From Magnaporthiopsis rhizophila (taxonomy: Eukaryota; Ascomycota; Sordariomycetes; Magnaporthales; Magnaporthaceae), in NCBI GenBank assembly GCA_003049465.1, contig PYSS01000025.1:62001-126000 (forward strand): a DNA stretch of 64,000 nt, in the 5' to 3' direction. Made by a program: the position numbers and the translations under genes. Below, in pieces: positions 1 through 12,287 of this stretch (its first letter is position 1; each line of letters starts with the position of its first letter). The notes below the pieces were generated by a model, which saw only the letters and a list, made by a program, of their open reading frames with translations, was not told the origin of the DNA and made no database searches.

Positions 1-711
1 CGTCCCTCCACCAGCGCGATCCGCGCAGCGCCTTGTTCGAGGGCTATGGCGGCAACTCGTCCAACAGCCGCCAGGCCAGCGTAAGCCCAAATCGATCCGG
101 CGGCTATGGATACGGATATCCCGGCGGTGCCGGCGGCGGGACCCCGGCCGGCGGGAGCAACCACCTTGGAGTCCAGGGCTCCTCATATAGGCCCGCAACT
201 CCCAACAGGAAGTCAGTCCACCTCTACCGCGGATAGTATGCACTCCAAGGAAGCGCCAGACCGGTCTGACCATCTGAATCGTCTGCCAGGGGCCAATACA
301 GCGATGCGGTGCTCAACGAGCTCGAGAGCCAGAACGACGAGCAGGTGTCAGGGATTCTGGGCAAGGTCAGGGTATTGAAAGATGTAAGCGGCCAGGCCCC
401 GCCAGATTTTGATATGGATCGACGCTGTGATGGCGACATCGCTGCCGGGCCACGGGCCAAGGACTGGAACCATCTGCTCACACGGCACCACCCTGCTTCC
501 TCAGATGACGGTTGCGATAGGCGACGAGATCCGCGAGTCTTCGGCCCTCGCCGAGAAGATGAACGACAGCTTCGACACGACCAGGCTACGGATCCGCGGG
601 ACCATGAATCGCATGCTCCTCATGGCGGAGAGGACGGGCGTGGGCTGGAAAGTCTGGTTGTTCTTCTTTGCCGCCGTTGCCTTCCTCTTCTTCTACGTCT
701 GGCTTTTCTAA
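1..711 (+). CDS. BET1: BET1-type v-SNARE, 5' end outside window
   Basis: SNARE of ER-to-Golgi vesicle fusion; acts as a tail-anchored membrane protein on transport vesicles. Predicted exons: before 1 to 211, 290-383, 505-711; 169 residues are visible and the initiator Met lies upstream of the window. The visible part has a Gly/Ser/Pro-rich N-terminus (ALFEGYGG, RPATPNRK), then a SNARE helix starting YSDAVLNELESQNDEQV and continuing MTVAIGDEIRESSALAEKMN, and a single C-terminal membrane anchor ending FFYVWLF. Introns 212-289 and 384-504 restore exactly this continuous SNARE sequence; the first has a CTGAC branch point. Reading through either intron breaks the heptads. The gene is convergent with APC15. 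Assignment to Bet1 rather than Sft1 or another Qc SNARE rests on the fungal Bet1-like N-terminus and the conserved tail. Confidence 0.9.
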
Positions 712-1116
712 ACGGGGCACGCACATCACATCACATCCATCACATGGAGATCCACCATCACACAACCAATAAATACGCCTGGAGTTCTTGGGAGTTCAAA
801 CACGAGTTTTTCAGTCATGGCACAACAGGGCATGTTCACATGTCGGGATAAAACGTCCATTGGTTAGCTTTGGATACAGGGCAAATGATGACGTTTTGGG
901 ATTTCTCAATTGCAGCCCAACGAGCCCTCGTTTAACATATTTACTGGTGGTTTTATTCATGTTCTTTTTTTTTGTCTCCTCGACAAGGCCTTGTCTTTAT
1001 CCCTGTAATAAGCTGTCTATAGGTTTTCTTCATACCCATGACTCACTCCCCTTCCACAGGGCCGTAAAAGCAACAAGAGTTACATCTCTCTCTCGCCTAT
1101 AAGTCCTGTTGTCGTT
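712..1116. other. Convergent 3' UTR region
   Basis: Space between the stop codons of BET1 (+) and APC15 (-). It is AT- and T-rich with a T-run near 965-972 and probably holds both 3' ends. No gene seen. Confidence 0.6.
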
Positions 1117-2444
1117 TTAGTGTCTCCTCATCACATTGGGGCTACTGCCAGCAATACTGCTCCCGTCCCTGGACAGAATGCTGCTGATATCGATACTCCT
1201 CCTGGGGTTCCCGCCCTGGTTTGAGGCGCGAGCACTGCTGGCGCCCATGTAGCGCGCCGAGGCCGAGTGCTGACCGGCCGCGAAGCTCCTCTCGGCACGA
1301 TCGTGCTCATCATCGCTAGTCATGAGCGAGGCTTCGGTGTCCGTGTGCTCGTACATGCCGCTCTCGGCCTCGGGGATCTCGTCGTCGAGGTCGCCGTCCA
1401 TGTCCATGTCCAGACCGTCGTCGTCGTCGTCGCCGTCGCCCACCAGCCCGTGTCCGTATCCACGAGAGTGGTGCGCCAGGTCGTCCTCCTGCAGCATCTC
1501 GGCGCGGTCCCCGTCGTCGACCTCGTCGTCCTCCCCGCCGTACAGCACGTCGTCCACGTCCCGCTGTCGGGCCTGGCCGCGCGACATCATGTTCAGCACA
1601 CGATCCTCGGCCGCAACCACCTGCCGCAGCTCCGCCGCGGGGCCACCGCCACCGCCGCCGTTCACTCCCCTGCCGTCCTCGGTGTCGTCGTCGTCTGTTT
1701 CATCGGTGCGGTCCGAATCGGACTCCTCATCCGAATCCGCCCCGTCGTACCCGAAGCCCTCCTCGTCCGCATCCGGGATCTCGTCGTCCAGGTCCCTCTC
1801 CTGCGGCTGCCCGTCCTCGTCTCCGTCGCCCATCATCTCGTCCTCCCCGCCATGGCCACCCATAATCATCTGCCCATCCTCGCCAACCATGCCATCGCCC
1901 CCTATGCCAGCAGCAGTCGCAGCGGCAGCAGCAGCAGCAGCAGCGGCAGCGCCCTCCTCGGCCTCCGCCAGCTGCTGCGCGAGCTGCTCGCGACGGACGG
2001 CTTCGGCGTGCTCCTCCTGCTCGCGGCGCTCCTCGCGCAGCTGGAAGAGCGACTTTGCGACCCCCGGGGGTTTCAGCCACGTCGCGCCGAAGTTGCCGAC
2101 GTTGTGCCGCCGCCGCTCATGGTACGCCTCGTCGGCGCGCAGGCGGGCCAGCGCCGTCCGCTCCAGCACCGCCTGCGACGTGCCGCCATGCTGGCGCCGG
2201 TGCTGGTGCCGCTGCGCCGCGTCGCTGCCCTCCAGGAGGAGGCTGCCATGCTGGTTCGCCGGGTCAAGCGACGCCGGGGGGATCGGGCTGCGGGTGGATG
2301 TGTACCAGAGGGAGTGTGACTGTGTAGATGAGATTTGGGGGTCGTCAGCTTTCGGACGTCTCAGTGAAAGGGACTCGGGGGTTCAATGGGGTCAGAGGAG
2401 CAACGCACGTCATGCGGCGTCAGGTCCGGGAGTATGGAAAACAT
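1117..2444 (-). CDS. APC15: Anaphase-promoting complex subunit 15 (Apc15/Mnd2 family)
   Basis: Subunit of the APC/C ubiquitin ligase; in the family it links to turnover of the mitotic checkpoint complex. Predicted exons 2444-2409 and 2319-1117, giving 412 aa. The 89-nt intron (2408-2320) has donor GTGCGT and a GCTGAC branch, and it joins MFSILPDLTPHD to SHSLWYTSTRSP, the conserved start of fungal Apc15 proteins. Residues about 50-100 hold the family core (LERTALARLRADEAYHERRR, then NVGNFGATWLKPPGVAKS). The rest is low complexity: a poly-Ala run and long Asp/Glu-rich acidic stretches, including a repeated LDDEIPDA/LDDEIPEA element. Homologues are also acidic here. The opposite strand has a long open frame across the gene, a by-product of its composition. 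The assignment is sound for the N-terminus; the C-terminal half is not diagnostic. Confidence 0.88.
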
Positions 2445-5400
2445 GGTGAAGATCGCTTTGCTGTACACCGCTCAACGGCGCCCGCCCGCATCCCTGCGCC
2501 GGGAGACAGATCAGCCCCCCTGAATTGACGAACCAGGAGCTCGGTCGCGAGTTGGCGGTCCTTGGAGTGTCGCGAAAAGCACTTTGACTGTTTGAATCTT
2601 GACGTCCACGGCGGGGCTCATGGAAAGTTTGAAGCGCGGCGCCCGACGCGGTGGAGTATCAACTGTGGATGGAAGCTTTAGGCGAATTGAACCTTCCATC
2701 GTTTTCTCCAGTGCCTGATTCGGAAGCGCGTCTTGGTGGGCCCACACGTAACCAGGACCTCGTGTAAGCGCAGACGCGCGCTTGCCCTCTCTGGAGCCAA
2801 TGCAGGAGCTCCCGACACGGTGGACAGGCCCAACCCTAATCTTTTCTGGCTGCTGACAGGATCGCATCCATGTCGGAAATACGGGTGCGGGCTAGAACGG
2901 CCGATGTCTATCTCGCATATAAGTCGGGTCTCCGAACCCGGCGTCCTGGGTGTCAGCCCCCCAACCCAGGATCTAGGTAGCCTCCCCAAGTCGTCTCGCA
3001 GCGACAAAGGATGGTGGGACGGATGCAACGACAGCAGAGCCTCGCGCAGCATCGGTAACGAGCTCCGACTGTATATGATGTGATATGTGCTTCCTTTGTA
3101 CCGTTCGTCTGAAATTTTCACGAAAATGAATCGTACCCAGTGAACCGTTTCCCACCCAACGTTAGGGTCTCATTGCCGAATTCTTCACGGCCATGTTCCA
3201 GCTTCCCCTCCTCCGCTAACACCTGTGCGGGGATGATCTGGGCGTGGGGTTAGCTGGAGACTGCGTGTGCTGTCGCAATTACACTTAGGCAATACCTAAG
3301 TTTTTCAGTGGAAAGCCTTGCGCTTTTTTTTCCCCTCCCACTCTCTGGCGGGCGCGGACACATCTCTCCACCGAACAGGGGGTTTTTGTTAGCCTGGAAG
3401 CCGCATCGGGAGTTTTCGGAACAGCGGTTTTCGTTGCATTTCAACGACCATCGGTCGTGTAACGCCGAACTGGCGAGGCCGAAGTCGCGCGCGAGTCCCC
3501 CATCCTCATTGCGCCTCCTCCTCCACCTTCGGACCTTGGTTCGGCGAAATGGTAGCTCCCATAATGCTGATACTGTGTTAGCGCTGGAAGTGAATTCTTG
3601 GCTCTTTTTGGGAGAACCTCCCAGGCGGTGGAGCGGCGACCACCGGGATCTAGCAAGCCACTTGAAGAGTATGTGGCCGCCCGCTCTCGTCAAACGTCCC
3701 GCTAATTCTGGAGAGCCTCCTCCTGTCCGTTTGATTTTCGTAAATAGAATTGATACCTTGCGCATGCAAATTCTTGCTCGCCGTGGTCACCCATGCCTGG
3801 GTATGGCCCATAGCGGAGATGGGAGGAAGGCCGGTTAGCAAGAACGAGCAAGCACACATTTGGGCCGAACATCCGGCCCCGCCGGGTAGTGGGCGCGGGC
3901 AAGCGAGGCGACGCAAGCAAACTTGGCACTATTTAGTGAATTTCGTCTTCTGGCGCCGACTGAGATGAATATGCCGGTTTAGGCATTTGCCTTACAGGCG
4001 ATTGGACACCCGGCTTTCATGATTAATGTTTGCTCGTATGAGTCCCATACAGATGGGTCTGCTCCTTCCATCGGGGATGGGGATGAGGCGGCTTTTCGGT
4101 TATTTGTTATTTGGACAGTTACAAACAATATGTCTGTGGATCCTCGTCCTCCTCTGCTCCCTTCTCACACCAAGGCTGAAGCTATGGGCTGGACACTCAC
4201 ACGTGCGCTTCGGAACTCAATCGGAATCTTTGCCGCCGTAGAGTTATGATTCAAGGACGGACGTCATCAAATATCTAGCAAAGAATAATCCAAGGTGCTC
4301 TTGGCAAACATCGATAAAGCCGTGACGTGAACATGCCGCCCGCCTCCCCGTATCCCTGTCAGTAAGCGAATAGAGCATCCCATGATATGTTCGCCATCAT
4401 CGAGACATGTGGCCGGCCGCCCACCCGCTGTGCCGGGCCACAAACCTCACAGGAACCGAACTAGGGATGTGCTAGGCGAAAAGTAGAGTAGATCCTCCTT
4501 TCTTTATTTTCACCTCGCTGATCGAGGAGGGGTTTCCGAGGAGGGAGCTTGCTTTTTTGCCTTTCGCCTTGGACGACGTATTGACTCACCAACCAAAGAT
4601 AAGGCTTGAGATCTGCACCGCGGCCTCTGATTGGCCTGCCTAACAAGGACAAGGGTCGATGTCAAATCCTTTAGCAACCCTGAAATGGTGCAAAAGGGGT
4701 GGTGGGGTTCCGAGAGAGCGAGATGGTGTGGGATATGCAACGCGTCGGTCGGGCGCATTTAGCCCTGGCCTGGTTCGGTTTTCTGATGGCTGCAGCCTGT
4801 CTTGCAGTTGCGGATGGGGATGCGCTCGGCACGACATTGGGTGGGCTTGGATTTGGGGGTCACTCGCGGGTAGCCTATGGAAGAGGCTGGGCTAGCACCG
4901 CTGGGTGTGTGATACGTCGCCATACGACTGGGGCCTGTGATGTCTAAGGGAAGCCATTCAGATGCTGTAGGTGCGATTTTTATTGATAACAGAGTTTGCT
5001 GCAAGGCCAAAAATGCTGTCACATTTTCCGCAACTTTGGCCTCGTGCTGAAGAGCAGTGTTGGAGCCTCATTTTCAGCATCCAATTGCCATCCCGATCTT
5101 ACCCCTCGTGCCTCCTCTCCCAAAAGAATCACCCGCAATGCGACATCGGAGGCGTATGTGCTGGGGCTTTGAAAACGCCCGCTTTTGATTGGTGCTCGTC
5201 GGAGCTTGACATACCCGCCAACTTTTTTTTTTCACCCCGCGCAGCACACCCCGGCTAACGAACATGGATTCTAGGACCCCTGTCATGCGGGCAACGCACC
5301 GACATGGGTGCCCTTGTCGCTTCTTGCAGCTGGATGTGGGGTGTGTGCACGTCGACGGCTTATTGATGGCCACCATCCAGCGAATTTCTGTTACAAGACA

Positions 5401-6393
5401 AATATTCGTCTTCACATCTTCGGGCGGCCATTGCCGGCATCCACTGGCCTGGCCATGGTATGGGAGCTGCTGGCAGTCTGCATGCATACGCGCAGGCGCC
5501 ACAAACCTAGACGACCTACCGGAAGAGCCAAATCAGCAGCCATTAAATACCATGCATGGCAAAGGCTGCATCATCTCGCCGCAACCGGCCAGGAGAGACA
5601 CCAGATTCAACCCGGTTTCTGCCGCCGACAGCCGATACGTAAGATCTGTCACTTGGCATGTCGCAGGACCACACACAAGGCAAAGTCGGTGTGTAGAGAA
5701 AAAATTGGCAGCTCTGTGCGACCTTCAAGTCGCTCTGATGTGTGAACTGTTGGATGCGTCAAGGATACAGGCAGGGACGGGTACGTGGAAATGACAATTG
5801 GGTCGAACAGGCCACATCCAAGCAAGGAACCAGGCAAACTGCTCGGAGCCTGCCCTCTGGCTTCCTCTCTGCGTTACAAGCCAAAACCCCGTACTACTAG
5901 TGGCGGCTCCCTGGTTAACGGGCGCACCGGCTGGAAAAGATGGAATTTTATGTGGCATGCCATGGTCATTGCATATATCCAATCAGGCGGGAAGGCTACG
6001 TGCGTCGTGACAGTTATGATGCTGTACCGCACATCCTTCCGTGGGGCGGCATGCCCTTGTCGAAGCATGCGCTGATAATTGCCCATTTGGGTCGTGTGAG
6101 GACGAAATAGAGCCGTACGATAGCCTTTCTCCATCGTCCAACCACCGCTGGCGGTGGGCGTGCCTCACAAGCCCCTGAACTGCCTGTGAACGCCTGAGGA
6201 GGCAAAATAGACGGCTGGAAGTGTCTACCTAACTGGTAAACAACGACAACTACAACGGCGTGTTAAAGTTTTGTCATTTGGAGTATCCCGAAGCCGGGGG
6301 TGAGGGTTCTTTACAGCCAGCCGAAGCTTGAGGTCGGGAGGCGTGGTGTGTGCTGTTTGACGGTGGGACCACGCCCCCAAACCGCCCACCCCA
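2445..6393. other. Gene-poor intergenic stretch upstream of APC15
   Basis: About 3.9 kb with only short, overlapping frames on both strands and no recognisable domain, tRNA or transposon sequence. The longest frames (176 aa at 3308-3838 on +, 147 aa at 2678-3121 on -) have no coding character. It presumably holds the APC15 promoter on its left edge and distal regulatory DNA for GLT1 on its right; a non-coding transcript cannot be excluded. Confidence 0.5.
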
Positions 6394-8882
6394 TTGCCCG
6401 CTGTAGAGATCTGCCCCCACCAGCACCCCACTTCCCAGATGAGCTTCGCCCATGGCGCTTTTGCTCTTCCGTGGCCGGCCAAAATTTCACTCTGCTCTTT
6501 CTCCGTCTTGTTGCATTGCTGCCCTTATTCTTGGCTCGCTCGTTACGTCCATCCCTGGACCCTGCTCCCTTTGGCCCGTTCACCTCAGCGCCCCACTGGC
6601 CTCCATCCGACATCCCCTCCGAGTCGGGCGATTTTCCAAACCACTCGACTAGACTGGCCCGGGCAGAGCAGCTTGGCCAGGCCACCCGGGTCTTTCATAA
6701 ACCCTCTCGCTCCCCCTCCATCCCTCCGGAGCACACCCGTTCTCTTTCTCTCCTACCTTTCACGCACCCGCGACTGCCTCGACTGTACGGACGCCTTGAC
6801 TCCTGGCTCCGTCCCATCAGGGACCCATCGTTTGCGACAGCATCGTCAAGAGACACTAGAGACATCTATCGAAGACGGAAGCGAACATCCAACCTTTGTT
6901 CCTCTTGGGCCCTGCAAACCATCGGCTGGCGACGGTGAAGCACGGTTACGACCGCCATAGGACTAAGCAGGTAAGTCAAGTCTAGCCAGACCTGGAGTTT
7001 TTGCTGCCCCACGGCCCCTGCGGCTGTCACTTTACCCCTATTGCCGACGACTGCGAATACACAACTTGGTCCCCAAAGACAGGTGTGGTGCAAGTGTATG
7101 GAAGATGTCTCGGGCACGGATCAGCATATTTTGTTTTGCCCTCTGCAGTCCCCCCCCCCCCCCCCCCCCCCCCNNNNNNNNNNNCCCCCCCCCCCCCCCC
7201 CCCCCCCCCCCCCTTTTTTTTTTTTTCTTCATGTGCTCGAGCCGGTGGAGCGACAGCCCACTTCGTGGACTATCAAGCACCACCGGCCTGGTGGCTGCAC
7301 GCAAACACATGCGCCAATGCGACGTCATCTTTCTGCCAGCGGCGAACCCTGGCAACGGGGTCATCACCCACCCCTGCGAGCTTGATCTCCAGCCATCGAG
7401 CCCCGGAAAGCGACACGAGCTAGGGAATTTCGAGGCGGGCGCTGTGGCACAAATTCAAGCTAGAAAAGGAAACCAAGAGGAAAACAAAATGAGAGGACTG
7501 TTGCTGCAGACTGCGGGTATGTCTTCAGGGACACAAGGACGGACGGAGCGAGTTGAGCCCCTGGTCCTGGAACCCGACGGCGAGCAGCCGGCCAACGACA
7601 GAAGCCTGTTGCAGTAGGCTGGAACCTTGTCTAAACTACCAGGGCGACATGGACCCTGCCAAAAACTCTGGCATTACCCCGCCCGCCTATCGCCCCGGCT
7701 CACCATCCCGCTCCCCACCTGCGGCGACCGAGCGCACCCACCAACTCGCTTCGCTAGCCTGGGCTCCGGGCAGGCAGCCTGCGGGAACACGACAGATGGA
7801 GGGGAAGACTTCTCGTTGCAGCTGCGAGATAGAGCCCCAGTTCTCCCTATCGCCCTATCAGGACGCTAAATCCAAGCCGCATGCTGGATGCATCGATGAC
7901 CGTCCTCATTGGACGCCGTCGTATCAAATCCCACGCACCGCGCTCCAGCGCTTTTCGTCCGCCAAGAGGGCTTGACGTTATGTGCGCGTGAAGGTGCTTC
8001 GGGTTAGCGACGGACCCGGCAGAGGCTGATTTCGCAAGCGGAGAGAAGGCGGACAGCGGGAGTTGATTGTCGCAGCACAATTGGCTGGTCCCTATCTCGT
8101 CGCCGCTTGTTGTATATGTGCTCTGCGTCGTTGGCGTCTTCTGCTGGAACCTCCACGGAGTTATAAACCGTCGTTGGCCTGCAATCCTTTCGTCCCGTCC
8201 TTTGCTCTTTTTCGATCCGTTCTTACGGCAATTTCACCCTGAATCACTATTCGCCACTCGACCACTTTGCATGAGCTTTTCATGCGAATTTTCGGCCAGA
8301 AAAACACGATCACGCCGTCGGTGTATGCTGCGAGCGTGCTGCCAAAAGCTTCCCACAACCCGGAAACGCCCCAATTGGCCGGCGCTTCCTGTCCAAGGAT
8401 TGTCTACCGTGTCGTGGTTATTCCTCGTCTTTTGACCTGGGACACCCTGGCCTGCGACCTGGTGCAGATCGGACGGGACAGGATCAGACGGGACGCATCC
8501 TCAGCCTGCCCATTCTTGACACACTCCCTTCAGCACATTCAACACTCCTCAACAGCTTCTTTGCCGCGGCTATTGCTGCCGAAGCTAGTCTTCGTCACCC
8601 CGCATCCGCTACGCATCTTCGATCACGTCCCACTTGGCTGTTCTTTTTATCGGCACTGCACTCCTCGCTCTTTTCTATTCTATTCACCCCCCTTTTTGCT
8701 GTCTTGGCCATTTGTCTCCCGAAACACACAAACACTCTATAGCCACTAACAAACCTCTCTAGAAGCGGCGATCACGTCGCTATTCATCCGCTCCTTGGGT
8801 ATTATAGACAAGCTTAAGTACCCGACCTTGGACGTGCGGCCCGAACGTCGCCTTTCTCCGGACTCGTGACAGCTCGCCTAGC
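6394..8882 (+). promoter_or_regulatory. Promoter and leader region of GLT1
   Basis: Strongly C/T-rich DNA typical of fungal promoters and 5' leaders. Two TATA-like sites are visible, TTTCATAAA near 6693 and GTTATAAAC near 8160. A good donor (CAG|GTAAGTC near 6970) and a good branch plus acceptor (CACTAACAAACCTCTCTAG ending at about 8761) suggest at least one spliced leader intron. Whether these two pair with each other (about 1.8 kb) or belong to separate transcripts cannot be decided by eye. No protein gene is recognised in the interval. Confidence 0.4.
7150..7226. repeat. Poly-C tract with gap, followed by poly-T
   Basis: A run of C from 7150 to 7213 is interrupted by 11 N (7174-7184) and followed directly by T from 7214 to 7226. 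True length is unknown because the assembly broke inside the homopolymer. It lies in the GLT1 upstream region. Confidence 0.9.
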
Positions 8883-11800
8883 ATGGGCCTGACGGCGGAG
8901 TTCGACGATCGACAAACACACATCGAGGCCGAGTCCACGGAATACCATCCCTATGAATACCAGTCGGAGAACAACTCTTCCTGGGCGGGTGCCCTTCCGG
9001 TGAAGCAGTGCGTGACCCGTTTCTTTCCCATCCTTGGCTTGATAGCAAATGTCGTTTTCAAGTCGGCGTTCAGATGAGAAACAAAGCCGCTGACTCAATT
9101 TCGCACAGGGGCTTGTACGATCCGGATCTCGAGAAGGATGCCTGCGGTGTTGGCTTTGCTTGGTAAGATTGCAAATGAGGAGACTCCGTGTCTCTCCTCC
9201 ATCCCCTCTGGGTTTCGACTAACCATGTGATACAGCCACATCAAGGGCAAGCCGAGTCACAAGATCGTTAGCGATGGTGAGTTTCTATCTGTTCCAGAGG
9301 CACTCCCCCCATTCGGGTAGGTATCTGCTTGATTGCTGACCGGTTCATCATCTCCCAGCCCGCAACTTGCTGTGCAACATGACCCATCGGGGTGCCGTTG
9401 GGTCTGATGCTCGAGATGGCGATGGCGCTGGTGTCATGACCTCGATCCCGCACAAATTCTTTATCAAGAACTTTGAGCGCGAGGTGGATGTCAAGCTGCC
9501 CCCTCTGGGCCAGTACGCTGTTGGAAACCTGTTCTTTAAGCCTGACGCGGAGACTCTGCAGGAGTCCAAGCGGCAGTTGGAAGAAATTGCCGAGACACTT
9601 GGCCTTCGGGTCCTGGGATGGCGAGAGCCTCCCGTGGACTCGAGCCTCCTTGGGCCCGCCGCGAAGTCGAGGGAGCCCGTTATTATGCAACCTTTCGTGG
9701 TGCTTGCGTCAGCTTATGGTCCCGGAAATGCCCCTGAGACGACCGACCCCCAGGAGTTCGACGACAGGCTGTTTGAGAGACAGCTGTACGTCCTGCGGAA
9801 GCGGGCTACGCACACCGTCGGCCTCCACAATTGGTTCTACATCTGCTCCTTGTCGAACAAGAACATTGTCTACAAGGGCCAGCTAGCTCCTGTCCAGGTC
9901 TACCAGTATTATCATGATTTGGTCAATGCCGACTACGAGGCGCACTTTGCGTTGGTGCACTCGCGCTTCTCCACCAACACTTTCCCGTCCTGGGACCGCG
10001 CTCAGCCTCTTCGCTGGGCTGCTCACAACGGTAAGTCGCCGCCGCCGCCGCCCCAGAGCCTAGGGCTCGCCGAGGCTCCGCCCACCCTTCGCACATGCGA
10101 GCTGTGGACGTCGCAAGTAAGTTTTGTGTTTCTGGGATTCTTGATGTCTAATGTGCATGGAGTATACGTACAGGTGAAATCAACACTCTCCGTGGCAATA
10201 AGAACTGGATGCGTGCCCGCGAGGGAGTCATGCAGTCTGGCATTTTCGGTGATGAGCTCGAGTTGCTTTACCCCGTCGTCGAGGATGGCGGTTCCGACTC
10301 GGCCGCCTTCGACAACGTGCTCGAGCTTCTGACCATCAACGGCGTCCTGTCTCTCCCCGAAGCAGTCATGCTCATGGTTCCCGAGGCTTGGCAGGGCAAC
10401 AACCAGATGGACCCCAAGAAGGCGGCGTTCTACGAGTGGGCTGCGTGCCAGATGGAGCCCTGGGACGGCCCGGCCCTGTTCACTTTTGCTGACGGCCGCT
10501 TCTGCGGCGCCAACCTCGACCGTAACGGTCTGAGGCCCTGCCGGTTCTACGTCATGGACGATGACCGCATCATCTGCGCATCCGAGGTCGGCACCATGCC
10601 CATCGAGCCCGAGAGCGTAATCCAGAAGGGTCGTCTTCAGCCGGGCCGCATGCTCCTCGTCGACACCGTCGCCGGGCGCATCATTGATGACAGTGAGCTC
10701 AAGGCCACCGTTGCGAACCGCCAGGACTTCCGCGGGTGGCTGGACAAGGAGCTTGTCACGCTGCCGAACGTGCTGGACACGCTCGCACAGGACAAGTCGA
10801 TCGAGCTGGAAGCCAAGCCTGACGCCGTCTCGATCCAGGACGACAAGTTGCTGCACGCGTTTGGCTACACTTTCGAGCAGGTCAGCCTGCTGCTTGTCCC
10901 TATGGCCCAGGATGAAAAAGAGGCTCTCGGGTCCATGGGCAACGACTCTCCACTCGCTTGCTTGTCCCAGGCACCCCGTCTGCTCTACGAGTACTTCAGG
11001 CAGCTCTTCGCCCAGGTTACCAACCCGCCTATTGACCCCATCCGCGAGTCCATCGTCATGTCTTTGGAGTGCTACGTTGGCCCTCAGGGCAACCTGCTCG
11101 AGATGGACCCATCGCAGTGCGGCCGTCTGCTGTTGCCCAGCCCCATTCTTTCGATCCCCGAGTTCAACGCGCTCAAGAACATGACCAAGCTCCGCCCCGA
11201 ATGGACTGTCAAGACCATTGACATCACGTTCCCCAAGAAGGAGGGCGTTGATGGTTACCTGAAGCACCTCGACTACATTTGCAACGAGACCACGTCTGCC
11301 ATTGAGAATAGGGATCGCATTATCGTGCTCTCGGACCGCAACACCTCGGCCGACCGCGTCGCCGTCTCGGCCCTGCTGGCCTCGGCTATGGTTCACCACC
11401 ACCTTGTCAGCAACAAGTGGCGGTCCATGGCTGCCATTGTTGTCGAGACGGCCGAGGCCCGCGAGGTTCACCACATGTGTGTCCTCCTGGGTTACGGTGC
11501 TGATGCCATCAACCCCTACCTGGCCATGGAATGCATTCTGAAGCTCAACCGCGAGAAGCTCATCAAGAAGAAGATCACTGACGAGATGCTGATCCACAAC
11601 TACAAGCACTCGTGCGATGGCGGCATTCTCAAGGTCATGAGCAAGATGGGCATTTCTACCCTGGCCAGCTACAAGGGCGCCCAGATCTTCGAGGCCCTCG
11701 GTGTCGACGACACCGTGGTTGAGCGCTGCTTCAAGGGAACCGCCTCGCGCATCAAGGGGGTGACCTTTGAGATCATCGCCCAGGACGCTTTCCGCTTCCA

Positions 11801-12247
11801 TGAGCGTGGCTTCCCCTCACGCTACACCGTTGGCGTTTCTGGCCTGACAGAGTCCGGCGAATACCACTGGCGTGATGGTGGCGAGGCTCACATCAACGAC
11901 CCGACGGCCATTGCCAACATCCAGGATGCCGTCCGCAACAAGAACGACAAGTCGTACGAGGCCTACTCGAGGACAGAGTATGAGCAGATCAAGGCCTGCA
12001 CGCTCCGCGGCATGCTCGACTTCAAGTTTGAGGAGTGCACCCCAGTGCCCATTGACCAGGTCGAGCCCTGGACCGAGATCGTGCGTCGCTTCTGCACCGG
12101 CGCCATGTCGTACGGCTCCATCTCGATGGAGTCGCACTCGACCCTGGCCGTGGCCATGAACCGACTGGGCGGCAAGTCCAACACGGGTGAGGGCGGCGAG
12201 GATCCCGAGCGGTCGCAGGTCATGTCCAACGGTGACACCATGAGGTC

Positions 12248-12287
<40 letters not shown>

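Noticed and set aside
1267..2319. 350-codon plus-strand frame antisense to APC15, and a 375-codon one in another frame
   Set aside because: The real gene is on the minus strand with the conserved Apc15 core; these frames arise from its GAC/GAG-rich, stop-poor acidic codons.
3308..3838. 176-codon plus-strand frame in the gene-poor region
   Set aside because: No recognisable domain and no conserved sequence feel; overlapping minus-strand frames are equally long.
6394..6960. 188-codon plus-strand frame upstream of GLT1
   Set aside because: Pro/Ser/Leu-rich composition comes from a C/T-rich leader; read as promoter or 5' UTR rather than as a gene.
10023..11801. 592-codon minus-strand frame antisense to GLT1
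   Set aside because: GC-rich third positions of GLT1 keep the antisense frame open; composition (V/L/H/D-rich) is that of a shadow frame.
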